A stretch of 64,000 bases of DNA from Numidum massiliense (lineage in GTDB: Bacteria > Bacillota > Bacilli > Thermoactinomycetales > Novibacillaceae), in the NCBI RefSeq assembly GCF_001375555.1, contig NZ_CTDZ01000009.1, positions 1 through 64,000 of the forward strand, given 5' to 3'. The translations under genes and the position numbers were made by a program. Shown here one piece after another: positions 35,941 to 44,375 of this stretch. Positions within the stretch are counted from its first letter, which is position 1; each line of letters opens with the position of its first letter. The notes beneath the pieces were generated by a model. It worked only from the letters and a program-made list of their open reading frames with translations. It ran no database searches and had not been told where the DNA came from.

Positions 35941-36360
35941 GTGAAAGTGTCAAGTAAAGGCGAGTACGCGCTTCGCGCTTTGCTCGTTTTGGGGCGAGAA
36001 GGGGGCGAGGTGCTTCCGGTGGCGCTTATTGCTACTGAGACGCTAGTTCCGGTACCGTATTTAGAACAAATATTGTATCAGCTAAAAACGAAAGGGTACG
36101 TCCAAAGCAAACGGGGAGCGAAGGGCGGTTATACGCTTAAAATGCGGCCGGCTGAAATTGTAATCGGGCGCGTCATCCGTGAACTTGAAGGACCACTTGC
36201 CCCGATGGGGTGTGTGAGTGTGACGGCGTACGAACCGTGTCCGTTGGAACAAGGATGTTTATTGAAGCCACTGTGGGCACTCGTGCGCGACACGGTCGCC
36301 CATGTGTTAGATCAAACGACGTTGGAAGACTTACTGCAAAAACGATTGAAAAAAAGATAG
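35941..36360 (+). CDS. Rrf2-family transcription regulator
   Basis: 139 residues. Winged helix at the N-terminus: VSSKGEYALRALLVLGRE, VPYLEQILYQLKTKGYVQSKRGAKGGYTL. Three Cys (CVSVTAYEPCPLEQGC) lie in the segment where IscR-like members bind an Fe-S cluster and where CymR has none. CymR represses cysteine and sulfur uptake genes in B. subtilis. The divergent cysP suggests a similar job here, perhaps with an Fe-S or thiol sensor. GTG 35941 follows GGGGGAG. Confidence 0.82.
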   Translation: MKVSSKGEYALRALLVLGREGGEVLPVALIATETLVPVPYLEQILYQLKTKGYVQSKRGAKGGYTLKMRPAEIVIGRVIRELEGPLAPMGCVSVTAYEPCPLEQGCLLKPLWALVRDTVAHVLDQTTLEDLLQKRLKKR

Positions 36361-36442
36361 GTACAACGTGTTTTACCTATTCTTGGGATAATACGCTTAA
36401 TCAGTAACTTTCCAATAGTTGCTAGACTACTATCTTCATCTA

Positions 36443-36479
36443 TGTTATAATCTAGGCCATCTAGATGATCTAGACCTAG
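36443..36479 (+). promoter_or_regulatory. Extended -10 promoter with overlapping CTAG-rich dyads before amidase 1
   Basis: TG at 36443 and TATAAT at 36446-36451 form an extended -10. Directly downstream, 36452-36479 begins with CTAGG, contains the palindrome CATCTAGATG and ends in CCTAG. It would cover the transcription start and looks like a repressor site. Confidence 0.55.
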
Positions 36480-36566
36480 TTTTGTAGTGAAGGAGGGTGT
36501 ATGATTTAATCGGCCACAGATCTATTATGGGGTATTTTAAAAAAAAAGGAATTGCAGGAGGAAGCG

Positions 36567-38111
36567 ATGAGTAATAAGCGGTATAAGTTTGCTAGTTTTG
36601 TCGTTTTCGCACTCGCGCTCGCGTTAGTGGCAGTGTCTGTTGTCGACGCTGCCAAAATGAAAACGCATTCTAACTCTGTTTCTCAATCGACAACGAGTCA
36701 AGCGGAGATATCCGAATATTTCACGAAAGCGGCAAAAGAGTTCAACGTACCCGATCATTTGTTGCTAGCAATCGGGTATGCCGAATCGCGCTGGCAAGAC
36801 CACGATGGGAAGCCGAGTCAATTGAACGGTTACGGGATTATGCATTTGGCCGATAATCCGCAAGACGATTCATTAAAGCGCGCGGCCGAGTTGTTAAGTC
36901 TTTCCGAGGAACGGCTAAAAAATAGTGTCGAGGACAACATCCGCGGTGCTGCAGCCGTGTTAGCCGAGTTGGCTAAAGAAGCAAACGGCGGTAACCTGCC
37001 AAGCAACATAAAAGATTGGTACACAGCTGTTGCCGCATACAGCGGACTCGACAGTCGGGAAATGGCGAGGTGGTACGCCGACGAAGTTTATGCCATTCTA
37101 AACAAAGGGGCAGAGCGGGTGATCGACGGGAAAGTGTTGACGCTCGACAGCGTGGCGGTTAAGCCAAACCGCGGCACATATGATCTTGTGGAGCGTGGCC
37201 CTGCGTTATCGTCTGCTGCTGAATATCCGAGTGCGCGGTGGGTCGCTGCACACAGCTCAAACTATACGGCGGCTAACCGCAGTTCGTTCAGGTATATTAT
37301 TATTCACACGACGGAAGGATCGTACAGCGGCGCGATCAGCTGGTTTCAAAACCCGATATCGAACGTGAGCGCCCACTACGTCATTCGTTCGCGCGATGGG
37401 GAAATCACGCAAATGGTCAAGCATAAAGACGTTGCTTGGCACGCCGGCAATTGGGATTATAATCAAAATAGCATCGGCATCGAGCACGAGGCGTATGTGA
37501 ATGATCCCGCTTGGTTCACTGACACGATGTACAAGTCTTCCGCCGCCTTGACGCGTTGGCTCGCCGACCGTTACGGCATTCCGAAGACGCGTCAAAACAT
37601 TATCGGTCACAATCAAGTGCCAGGGGCGACTCACTCGGACCCAGGTAAATATTGGGACTGGAATTATTACATGTCCCTCGTGACTGGGAATCCTGCACCT
37701 GGGACAGAAATAATTGTCGACGACAGTACCCCAGGTCGCTTTGTGGCGAGTGAGAATTGGGGAACGAGTGAATGGAGTGCGCAAAAGTACGGTAACACGT
37801 ATCGGTTTGCCACACCAGAAAAGATTAGTGATTCAGCGTGGTATAAAGTTAACATCCCAGCCCAAGGGCAATACGACGTGTATGCCCGGTGGCCAGCTAA
37901 CTCGGGCTACAACAGCAAAACGCCGTTTGTCATCGTGACGACGAGTGGCAATCAGACGGTTCACGTCGACCAGACGAAAAACGGGGGACAATGGGTACGG
38001 CTCGGGACATTTTCGTTAGCGCAAGGCGATCGAAACATCGTCGCCGTATCGCGTTGGACAAACACGCCCGGTTACGTGATCGCCGATGCGATTAAAGTCG
38101 TCAAACGTTAA
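36567..38111 (+). CDS. Secreted wall hydrolase: transglycosylase-like plus amidase_2 plus golvesin-type domain (copy 1)
   Basis: 514 residues from ATG 36567 (AGGAGG site). Signal peptide to about residue 30. Residues 45-160 resemble a lysozyme-like fold with LLLAIGYAESRWQDH. Residues 220-370 form a zinc N-acetylmuramoyl-L-alanine amidase (amidase_2), with His in IIIHTTEGSY and GATHSDPGKYWDW and Glu in IGIEHEAYV. The last 130 residues are a beta-sandwich of the golvesin C-terminal type (ENWGTSEWSAQKYG, WVRLGTFSL). It would cut peptidoglycan outside the cell. A close paralogue lies at 40221 beyond an insertion sequence. Confidence 0.88.
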   Translation: MSNKRYKFASFVVFALALALVAVSVVDAAKMKTHSNSVSQSTTSQAEISEYFTKAAKEFNVPDHLLLAIGYAESRWQDHDGKPSQLNGYGIMHLADNPQDDSLKRAAELLSLSEERLKNSVEDNIRGAAAVLAELAKEANGGNLPSNIKDWYTAVAAYSGLDSREMARWYADEVYAILNKGAERVIDGKVLTLDSVAVKPNRGTYDLVERGPALSSAAEYPSARWVAAHSSNYTAANRSSFRYIIIHTTEGSYSGAISWFQNPISNVSAHYVIRSRDGEITQMVKHKDVAWHAGNWDYNQNSIGIEHEAYVNDPAWFTDTMYKSSAALTRWLADRYGIPKTRQNIIGHNQVPGATHSDPGKYWDWNYYMSLVTGNPAPGTEIIVDDSTPGRFVASENWGTSEWSAQKYGNTYRFATPEKISDSAWYKVNIPAQGQYDVYARWPANSGYNSKTPFVIVTTSGNQTVHVDQTKNGGQWVRLGTFSLAQGDRNIVAVSRWTNTPGYVIADAIKVVKR

Positions 38112-38310
38112 GAAGGTGTGACGGCAGCACGTGAGAGTGATCCCCTTACTGCGATGTGTGTGGAAAAATGAAACCGACATCGGCGGCATCGCTGGATCTT
38201 CTTCTTATTATGTTTGAGAAAAAAGGGGAAGCGACGTGAGTGGGAGCGTGGGATTTGCTGACTGTAATGTCTGTGCAATTGTGAATGTGACAAGGTAGTC
38301 GTTTTTTTGC

Positions 38311-38356
38311 AAAGGGGGGCATCGTCGTAATATGCCTGGCGATGAGGTTCCCCTTT
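38311..38356. terminator. Hairpin downstream of amidase 1
   Basis: AAAGGGG at 38311-38317 pairs with CCCCTTT at 38350-38356, with an inner CATCG/CGATG stem. It lies 200 bases past the gene. The rest of 38112-38436 shows nothing else. Confidence 0.4.
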
Positions 38357-38436
38357 TCTTCGTGTAGGTTCTAACATTTTTTTGAATAACTAGTAACCAT
38401 ATTATCGTATGTGTAACATTTCTCTCGAAGGGTTTT

Positions 38437-39994
38437 AGCAGGAATTTGGAGGGAGAATATAGAAAAGGAAGACCTAAATAGTACTCCTAACCACCACGAA
38501 AGGAGAGGTCTTCCTTGAAAACCATTATACCAGAAATCGCTACTATCTTGGAACAGTCTACAGATATGTTGTCGTTTTGGGAAAGCTTACGTATTCGCCT
38601 GATGGAAGTGATGGCTGATCTGTTCGGAGAATTTTTGGAGCAGCTCGATCAGATGATGACGACGCATTACAAGGAAAAATACGGTTGGAAAAGTGAGCGA
38701 TTGGACAGCCGGGAGTTCACCAGTTTTTTTGGGACAGTGTCCTATAAACGCCACTTGATGTACGACCGAAACGGAAACGCACATTACCCTGTCGATGAGG
38801 CAATCGGTTTAAAACGCCGTAAAAGATACAGCCCAGACCTTATGATGCTCGGAGCAGAGTTAGCTGCAGCGCCGGGAATGACCTACCGCCTCGCCTCAGA
38901 GGTCACGCAAAAACTTGCCGGTATAACGATCAGCCATACGACGTTTCAGCGCTTAGTAAAAGAAGCAGGTGAAGCTCAAGCTGTCATGGATGCTGAAAAA
39001 AGGGATCGAATTTTTGAGGATACGGTAATTCCTAACTCTCCGTCCGTTAAGCACTTATATTGCGAAGCAGATGGCTTATACGTCAAAGGGAGAGGCAAAG
39101 GAATAGAGATCAAAAATATGCTTGCCTATACCGGGTGGGAGCAAAACGGACAGCGTGTCTCGTTAACAGATCGTCACGTCTTTTCTACCGTTGAATCGGT
39201 GGATGACTTTTGGGAAATAGGTTATGCAGCGATTCGACATCGTTGGGATCTCTCACATACACATGTGGCGACTAATGCGGATGCGGCTTCATGGATCTCT
39301 GAGGAACGCGTTCAAAATACCTTTTCTGAAGCGACATCGGTTGTCCGCCAATTGGATCCTTTTCACGTAAAGAGGAGTATTCGTCGCGGGTTGAGCCGCC
39401 AGCCAAGGCTCATTCCTCAAATTGAAAAGGCAATATCCGAAAAAAATAAGGATAGGTTTAAAGCGGTGATTGATACGGCACAGGGAAATGCAGAGACGGA
39501 GCGAGAGGAAAAGCGTATCGAGAACATGCAGAAGTATCTTGAAGGGCACTGGGAGATCCTCTGCGACTGGCGTGAGGTTAGTCCAGACGTGCCAAAAAAT
39601 GCTCGTAGGATGGGATGCATGGAATCGAACCAGAGACGTCTGGCATACCGCATGAAACGTCGTGGCATGTACTGGAGTGAAGAAGGGGCTCAAGCCATCG
39701 CCAAAGTACAACAAGGCGTTACCAATGGGACGTTGAGACAGGCATTATTAACTGTCTGGCCCAACCGCCAAGTGACACAAAAACTAAAACGCCATGCGAG
39801 GCGAATAGGTAAGTCGGATCACATTGGGGTTCAAGTTGGCAGGATCCAAGTAGGTGCCGCATCAGCTTCAAGTGCTATTGGGTATTTGGATAAGGTGGTT
39901 AATCGCCGTCCTTGAAGAGTTAACTCCTCAAGGGCGGACAACAAGTGAACGTTAGGGAATGACATATTTAGGTCTTTAAATCCTTGATCCTGTA
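38437..39994 (+). mobile_element. ISLre2-family insertion sequence
   Basis: About 1.56 kb around one transposase gene. The ends contain related sequences in opposite orientation. CAGGAATTTGGA at 38439 corresponds to CAGGATCAAGGA read on the minus strand from 39992. Further in, AAGACCTAAATA occurs at both ends (38469 and, inverted, about 39966-39977). The repeats are imperfect, so the exact boundaries are approximate, and no target duplication could be identified. It sits between two paralogous amidase genes. Confidence 0.75.
38515..39915 (+). CDS. ISLre2/UPF0236 family transposase
   Basis: 466 residues, apparently intact. The N-terminal zinc- or DNA-binding region (residues 1-110) leads to a DDE-type core with likely acids in YCEADGLYVKGRG, THVATNADAASWI and GCMESNQRRLAYRMKRRGM. 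This is the expected length and order for ISLre2. TTG 38515 follows AAAGGAGAGG inside the left end. It may be active. Confidence 0.92.
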   Translation: MKTIIPEIATILEQSTDMLSFWESLRIRLMEVMADLFGEFLEQLDQMMTTHYKEKYGWKSERLDSREFTSFFGTVSYKRHLMYDRNGNAHYPVDEAIGLKRRKRYSPDLMMLGAELAAAPGMTYRLASEVTQKLAGITISHTTFQRLVKEAGEAQAVMDAEKRDRIFEDTVIPNSPSVKHLYCEADGLYVKGRGKGIEIKNMLAYTGWEQNGQRVSLTDRHVFSTVESVDDFWEIGYAAIRHRWDLSHTHVATNADAASWISEERVQNTFSEATSVVRQLDPFHVKRSIRRGLSRQPRLIPQIEKAISEKNKDRFKAVIDTAQGNAETEREEKRIENMQKYLEGHWEILCDWREVSPDVPKNARRMGCMESNQRRLAYRMKRRGMYWSEEGAQAIAKVQQGVTNGTLRQALLTVWPNRQVTQKLKRHARRIGKSDHIGVQVGRIQVGAASASSAIGYLDKVVNRRP

Positions 39995-40059
39995 AGGTCG
40001 TCGAGTAAAGCTTGACACATACCATATTATCTATTGGATGGCGGACCCAATTGAAAATG

Positions 40060-40068
40060 TGCTATAAT
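40060..40068 (+). promoter_or_regulatory. Extended -10 promoter of amidase 2
   Basis: TG-C-TATAAT at 40060-40068, about 150 bases before the start codon. The region between IS and gene (39995-40220) contains no other feature seen. The CTAG-rich dyad of copy 1 is not repeated here. Confidence 0.5.
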
Positions 40069-40220
40069 TGAAACTTAGTGTTCTTAATGAAGAAAGGGGG
40101 AGTGAGTGTTATTTCTATTAACGACATAGTATCATTGGGGGAATATATGACGAATTTCACTAGAGGACGTCGCTGGAAGATACGGCCTAAAAAAAGATAA
40201 AGGAATTGTAGGAGGAACCG

Positions 40221-41759
40221 ATGAATAATAAGCAACGGATATTAGCAGGCTTTTTTGTTATCGTGTTGTCTTTTGCCCTAGTGGCAGCGCCTACTGTCGA
40301 CGCTGCTAACGGGAATGCGCCGGGTACTACCCCATCGACCACGGCGAAGCAACACGCGCTATCTCAGCATTTTGTAAAAGCCTCACAAGAGTTCAAAGTC
40401 CCTGTTAAGTTATTGCTAGCGGTCGGCTATGCGGAATCGCGGTGGCAAGACCACGGCGGGAAGCCGAGTCAACTGAACGGATACGGTATTATGCACTTGG
40501 CCGACAACCCGCAAGACGACTCGCTAAAACGTGCGGCCAAACTATTAAACATTTCTGAGAAACAGTTGAAGACGAATGTGAAGCACAACATTCGCGGAGC
40601 GGCCGCTGTGTTAAGAGAGTTGGCCAAAAAGGAAAATAACGGCAAGGTACCGACGAAATTAAGTGATTGGTATACTGCCGTTGCCGCCTACAGTGGTTTT
40701 GCCAGCCAAGAAACCGCCAAATGGTATGCCGACGAAGTGTATACGATCCTCGGCGAAGGGACCCAGCGGACCATCGGCGGGGAGAAGCTCACTCTTGAGA
40801 GCGTGAAAGTGCAACCGAACCGCGGTAAATACGACACGATGATGCGCGGGTTTTCGACAGCGGCAACAGCCGAGTACTCTAAAGCGCGATGGGTGCCGGC
40901 GCACAGCTCCAACTATACGGTAGCCAGCCGCAGTTCGATTAAATATATTATCATTCATACGACGGAAGGCTCCTACAGTGGCGCGATCAGTTGGTTTCAA
41001 AATGCGGCTTCCAATGTGAGTGCCCACTACGTCATCCGCTCGCGCGACGGTGAAATTACACAAATGGTCAAGCATAAAAACATCGCTTGGCACGCGGACA
41101 ACTGGGATTACAACCAGAAGAGTATCGGCATCGAGCACGAAGCATACGTGAGCGATCCAGCATGGTACACCGACACGATGTACAAGTCGTCCGCAGAATT
41201 AACGCGTTGGCTCGCCGATAAGTACGGCATTCCGAAAAAGCGCACGAACATTATCGGTCACAACGAAGTGCCTGGTGCCAGCCACACGGACCCCGGAAAA
41301 CATTGGGATTGGAACTACTACATGTCGCTCGTGACTAAAACAGATGCGCCAAAGCCGATTATTGTGGACGACAGGACAAAAGGCCGCTTCACCGCGAGCA
41401 AAAACTGGGGTACGAGTGAATGGAGCGCGCAAAAGTACGGAGAAACGTACCGCTTCACAGATCCGAAAAAAATTAGCGACGCCGCCTGGTATAAGGTTAA
41501 CATCCCAGTAAAAGGAAAGTACGATGTGTATGCTCGCTGGCCGGCTAACGCGGGATATAACAGTCAAACACCGTACGTCATCGCGACGACAAGCGGCAAT
41601 CAGACGGTGCACGTCGACCAGAGGAAGAACGGTGGAAAATGGGTACACCTTGGGACATTTACGTTAGCAAAGGGAGATAAAAATGTAATCGGCGTTTCGC
41701 GCTGGACGAATGGGAAAGGTTTAATCATAGCCGACGCCGTAAGATTCGTCAAACGTTAA
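40221..41759 (+). CDS. Secreted wall hydrolase: transglycosylase-like plus amidase_2 plus golvesin-type domain (copy 2)
   Basis: 512 residues with the same plan as copy 1: signal peptide to about residue 28, transglycosylase-like segment with LLLAVGYAESRWQDH, amidase_2 with IIIHTTEGSY, IGIEHEAYV and GASHTDPGKHWDW, then the golvesin-type sandwich. Catalytic residues are all present. Copy 2 is more basic in its C-terminal half (many Lys where copy 1 has neutral residues). ATG 40221 follows AGGAGG, and its leader AGGAATTG-AGGAGGAA matches that of copy 1, which points to duplication including the ribosome-binding site. Confidence 0.88.
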   Translation: MNNKQRILAGFFVIVLSFALVAAPTVDAANGNAPGTTPSTTAKQHALSQHFVKASQEFKVPVKLLLAVGYAESRWQDHGGKPSQLNGYGIMHLADNPQDDSLKRAAKLLNISEKQLKTNVKHNIRGAAAVLRELAKKENNGKVPTKLSDWYTAVAAYSGFASQETAKWYADEVYTILGEGTQRTIGGEKLTLESVKVQPNRGKYDTMMRGFSTAATAEYSKARWVPAHSSNYTVASRSSIKYIIIHTTEGSYSGAISWFQNAASNVSAHYVIRSRDGEITQMVKHKNIAWHADNWDYNQKSIGIEHEAYVSDPAWYTDTMYKSSAELTRWLADKYGIPKKRTNIIGHNEVPGASHTDPGKHWDWNYYMSLVTKTDAPKPIIVDDRTKGRFTASKNWGTSEWSAQKYGETYRFTDPKKISDAAWYKVNIPVKGKYDVYARWPANAGYNSQTPYVIATTSGNQTVHVDQRKNGGKWVHLGTFTLAKGDKNVIGVSRWTNGKGLIIADAVRFVKR

Positions 41760-41775
41760 CCAAAGCGGACACGGG

Positions 41776-41817
41776 GATGTGCCGTGGGGACATGTGGAAT
41801 GTCCAGCGGCACATCCT
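41776..41817 (+). terminator. Terminator of amidase 2
   Basis: GGATGTGCCG at 41776-41785 pairs with CGGCACATCC at 41808-41817. TTGTTTTT follows. Confidence 0.8.
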
Positions 41818-41863
41818 TGTTTTTCGGTCATTTTGGGCAACGCTTACTCGACGCCCAACTAGC

Positions 41864-42053
41864 CATTCGACGCCCCCGCTTACAATCGAGCTCCGCCAGC
41901 CATTCGACGTCCCCGCTTACAATCGAGGCCCGCTAGCCGTTCGACTCCCCTTCGTATACACCGAGGCCCGCTAGACATTCGACTCCCCTTCGTATACACC
42001 GAGGCCCTAGCTAGCACTTCGACACCCCTAACTCCCACCGATGTCCTAGTCCC
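41864..42053. repeat. Degenerate minisatellite, 37-39 bp units
   Basis: About five head-to-tail units begin CATTCGACGCCCCCGC (41864), CATTCGACGTCCCCGC (41901), CGTTCGACTCCCCTTC (41938), CATTCGACTCCCCTTC (41976) and CACTTCGACACCCC (42015). Units share an internal ATCGAGGCCCGCTAG-like part. There is no open frame across it. Confidence 0.8.
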
Positions 42054-42091
42054 AGCATACGCCGATGTCACAGCTAATACGTCATATTTAG

Positions 42092-43168
42092 CTAGCGTTC
42101 GGTACGCCCCAGTTCTAACTGAGTCGCCTGTGCGAGGTCGATCTTTTTTTGCTGCAAGTTAATCTCGTAAATTTCATGCTCCGCCGCTTTAGGCTCGGAC
42201 ACGGTAATCGGTGTGCGCTGCATATTTTGTTTATCGCGAATATCGCCGAGCGTCGTCGCTACCATGCCGTGTGCGTTTAAGTAGGCGAATGTTTCCGTGT
42301 GAGCTGGCAGGACGATCACCGTGTCGCGAACGTCTCGCTTGTCTTCGTGCTGCAGCATGTCGGGGCGTAGTGGTTCATTTCCGCTCAACAGAAACTTCTC
42401 ATTTACCAACAAGCCAGCCGCGTGTTCCGTAGGAAACGGTATGACCTCGATGTGGGCTAGGCCGAGCGGCAAGGTCGCTTGTTGTGTGAGCGACTGGATG
42501 TTACCGCGAATTGATGCCGGCCGATCCGCGTGGCTCATTTTAAGGTCAACATCATGCGTAGCTTCAGACTCGGCAGCCGTAGATTCGGGCGAGACAACCG
42601 TACCACCGGAGCGGGCGACATAGTACGGACTGCCCGTTTTCGCAGCTAGGCGGGCACCGCCGGACACGTGATCGCGGTGTACGGTCGTATCGACAACCGC
42701 TTTGATGGACGTTTTTTCACGATGTGCTAGTCCCAAGTAGTAGTCGATGTGGTAAGCCGGGTCGACGACGAGTGCCTGTTCCCCAGCAGCGACCATGTAC
42801 GAGAGACAGCCTTTAGCTAAACGGTGAATTTGCCACACTTTAATCTGCTCGTCAAAACCGACGACGACGTCGTAAAAATATTGACTCCACGCGAGATGCC
42901 CACCAGCCAAAAAGTAAGTACGTACGCCGCTGTCAGCAATCCCTCGCGCGTACTGGCGGCACGACTCGCTGTCTTCACAGACGAAAAACACGTCTGCACC
43001 TTGTGGGTATTCCACTTCTTGCGGGTCTTGTTCGCGTACGCTGACGAGCCGCCCGCTCTTAAACTGCCACTGGCGCGCCCGCGGCATCCCGATTTCTTGC
43101 ACGATGAGCTCGCCTGGACGCGTCAATTGTTGTACAAACTCTTCGACGTTCAAACTTTCAATCGTCAC
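42092..43168 (-). CDS. Rhodanese plus metallo-beta-lactamase fusion with lost metal ligands
   Basis: 358 residues from GTG 43168 (AGGAGGG site). Residues 1-105 resemble a rhodanese domain but lack an active-site Cys in the expected loop. Residues 115 on follow persulfide dioxygenase-like metallo-beta-lactamases. The usual TH-x-H-A-DH motif reads DTTVHRDHVSGG here, so the first metal His is Thr. The Asp of the later GD motif is Asn in LLSGNEPL. FPTEHAAG keeps a His. An extra stretch of about 35 residues follows the PYYVARSGG strand. Probably a non-catalytic or altered-metal member. No neighbour explains its role. Confidence 0.75.
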   Translation of the reverse strand: MTIESLNVEEFVQQLTRPGELIVQEIGMPRARQWQFKSGRLVSVREQDPQEVEYPQGADVFFVCEDSESCRQYARGIADSGVRTYFLAGGHLAWSQYFYDVVVGFDEQIKVWQIHRLAKGCLSYMVAAGEQALVVDPAYHIDYYLGLAHREKTSIKAVVDTTVHRDHVSGGARLAAKTGSPYYVARSGGTVVSPESTAAESEATHDVDLKMSHADRPASIRGNIQSLTQQATLPLGLAHIEVIPFPTEHAAGLLVNEKFLLSGNEPLRPDMLQHEDKRDVRDTVIVLPAHTETFAYLNAHGMVATTLGDIRDKQNMQRTPITVSEPKAAEHEIYEINLQQKKIDLAQATQLELGRTER

Positions 43169-43541
43169 ACTATTCCCTCCTGTCGGTGTTCCAGCGTTGT
43201 TCCTATGATTAAACGGACACATTTAAACTAGTCATTTAAATTAGTTTCTCGATTTCGCGTCGATTTCATACGTCCGCAAGCTGTTTTCGCGTTTTGTATA
43301 TTTTCTATGCATAACCGTGCACACCAGCTTCGAGTAATTGTGCAACTTTCCAGCTTAAGGGGTGCGCAAATAGAGGTGCGCAAAAAGAGGAAGCGAATAG
43401 AGCAAGCTGCGCACGGCATAAGTTATCTTGAACGAAGTTTGACCCTGTTGCTTCTTTAACACATGATTCGTGCTGGGGAGCATTGTCGTGAGGAAAGAGG
43501 AGAAGAAAGAGGTTTCTTTCGCAAGAGAGGGGTGGTGACAG
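43169..43541. other. Intergenic region with a short direct repeat
   Basis: No gene was found. A 16-18 base unit GGTGCGCAAA-AGAGG occurs twice in tandem near 43359-43392. The divergent promoters of the flanking genes should lie here, but none is convincing. Confidence 0.35.
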
Positions 43542-44243
43542 ATGTATTTGCACAACGTTTCTTTGGAACGGGTGTGGCCGGTCGTTAGCGCCGACGTACT
43601 CGCTTACACGGAATTAACACAAGACCCGTTGTATGCGAACATTGCGCCGCGCGCGATCGTGTCCTACATTGATGGCGCCTTGCAAATCGGTCAGCAGGCG
43701 GGAAAGGTGTTTAGTTATGACGGGGATTTAGCGCCGCTAATGAAACAAATCGCGCAAAGCGGCACGCGAGTGACGTTCAGCGATGAAAAAAAGCGCGAGG
43801 GGAATAAGTTTGTCCGCGCCCAATATGAAAAAAAGCCGCCCGTCATTTATATATACCGGCCATCGCTGGAACAGATGGAACACTTTTTTTTGAAAAGCGG
43901 GTACCGCGTGCGACAGGAAGATTTTATGGCATTACATATGTGTCACGAATGGTTTCACCACTTGGAGGAGACGCGGTTCGGTCGAACCGATCTGCAGTTA
44001 CCGAAAGTTAAAATGCGTAAAGTAGGGCCAGTCACGTTTAAACAGTCCGTCGAAAAGACGCGCGAGATTGCCGCACACGCCTTTACGCAAGCTGTGATGG
44101 GGCTCAGTTGGTACCCATTGTTGTTAGATTACTTAATGGCGCAGTCGGAGCAAAAGGTGCGCAAGGAGCAAATTCGCGAAAAGCTGTACGTGTTAAAGCA
44201 GGAGTACGAACGGTTGAAAGAAGCGCAGCCGACGGTCGTTTAA
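43542..44243 (+). CDS. Unrecognised protein with an HEWFHHLEE metallopeptidase-like motif
   Basis: 233 residues, soluble and without signal peptide. The middle contains MALHMCHEWFHHLEETRFG, that is HExxH followed by a further His and two Glu. A second His-bearing helix (REIAAHAFTQAVMG) follows 45 residues later and could provide a third ligand. The C-terminus is a charged coiled-coil-like helix. I do not recognise the family. The motif suggests a zinc peptidase or zinc-binding protein. ATG 43542 follows an AGAGGGGTGG site. Monocistronic with its own terminator. Confidence 0.6.
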   Translation: MYLHNVSLERVWPVVSADVLAYTELTQDPLYANIAPRAIVSYIDGALQIGQQAGKVFSYDGDLAPLMKQIAQSGTRVTFSDEKKREGNKFVRAQYEKKPPVIYIYRPSLEQMEHFFLKSGYRVRQEDFMALHMCHEWFHHLEETRFGRTDLQLPKVKMRKVGPVTFKQSVEKTREIAAHAFTQAVMGLSWYPLLLDYLMAQSEQKVRKEQIREKLYVLKQEYERLKEAQPTVV

Positions 44244-44257
44244 GATTGATCAAGACA

Positions 44258-44289
44258 CAAAACGGGTGGGACAGTCGCCACCCGTTTTG
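44258..44289. terminator. Terminator between convergent genes
   Basis: CAAAACGGGTGG at 44258-44269 pairs perfectly with CCACCCGTTTTG at 44278-44289, loop of eight bases. Confidence 0.85.
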
Positions 44290-44375
44290 CCAAGCATTTA
44301 TTTTTAAACGTGGCCAAAAGCTTACGTAATCTTTTCGACGACGACATTTGTGTGACGTTGCTCAAGTATGTCTGC

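Noticed and set aside
41864-42053. CRISPR array
   Set aside because: Units are contiguous, degenerate and without unique spacers; no cas genes in the window. The same applies to 48421-48562.
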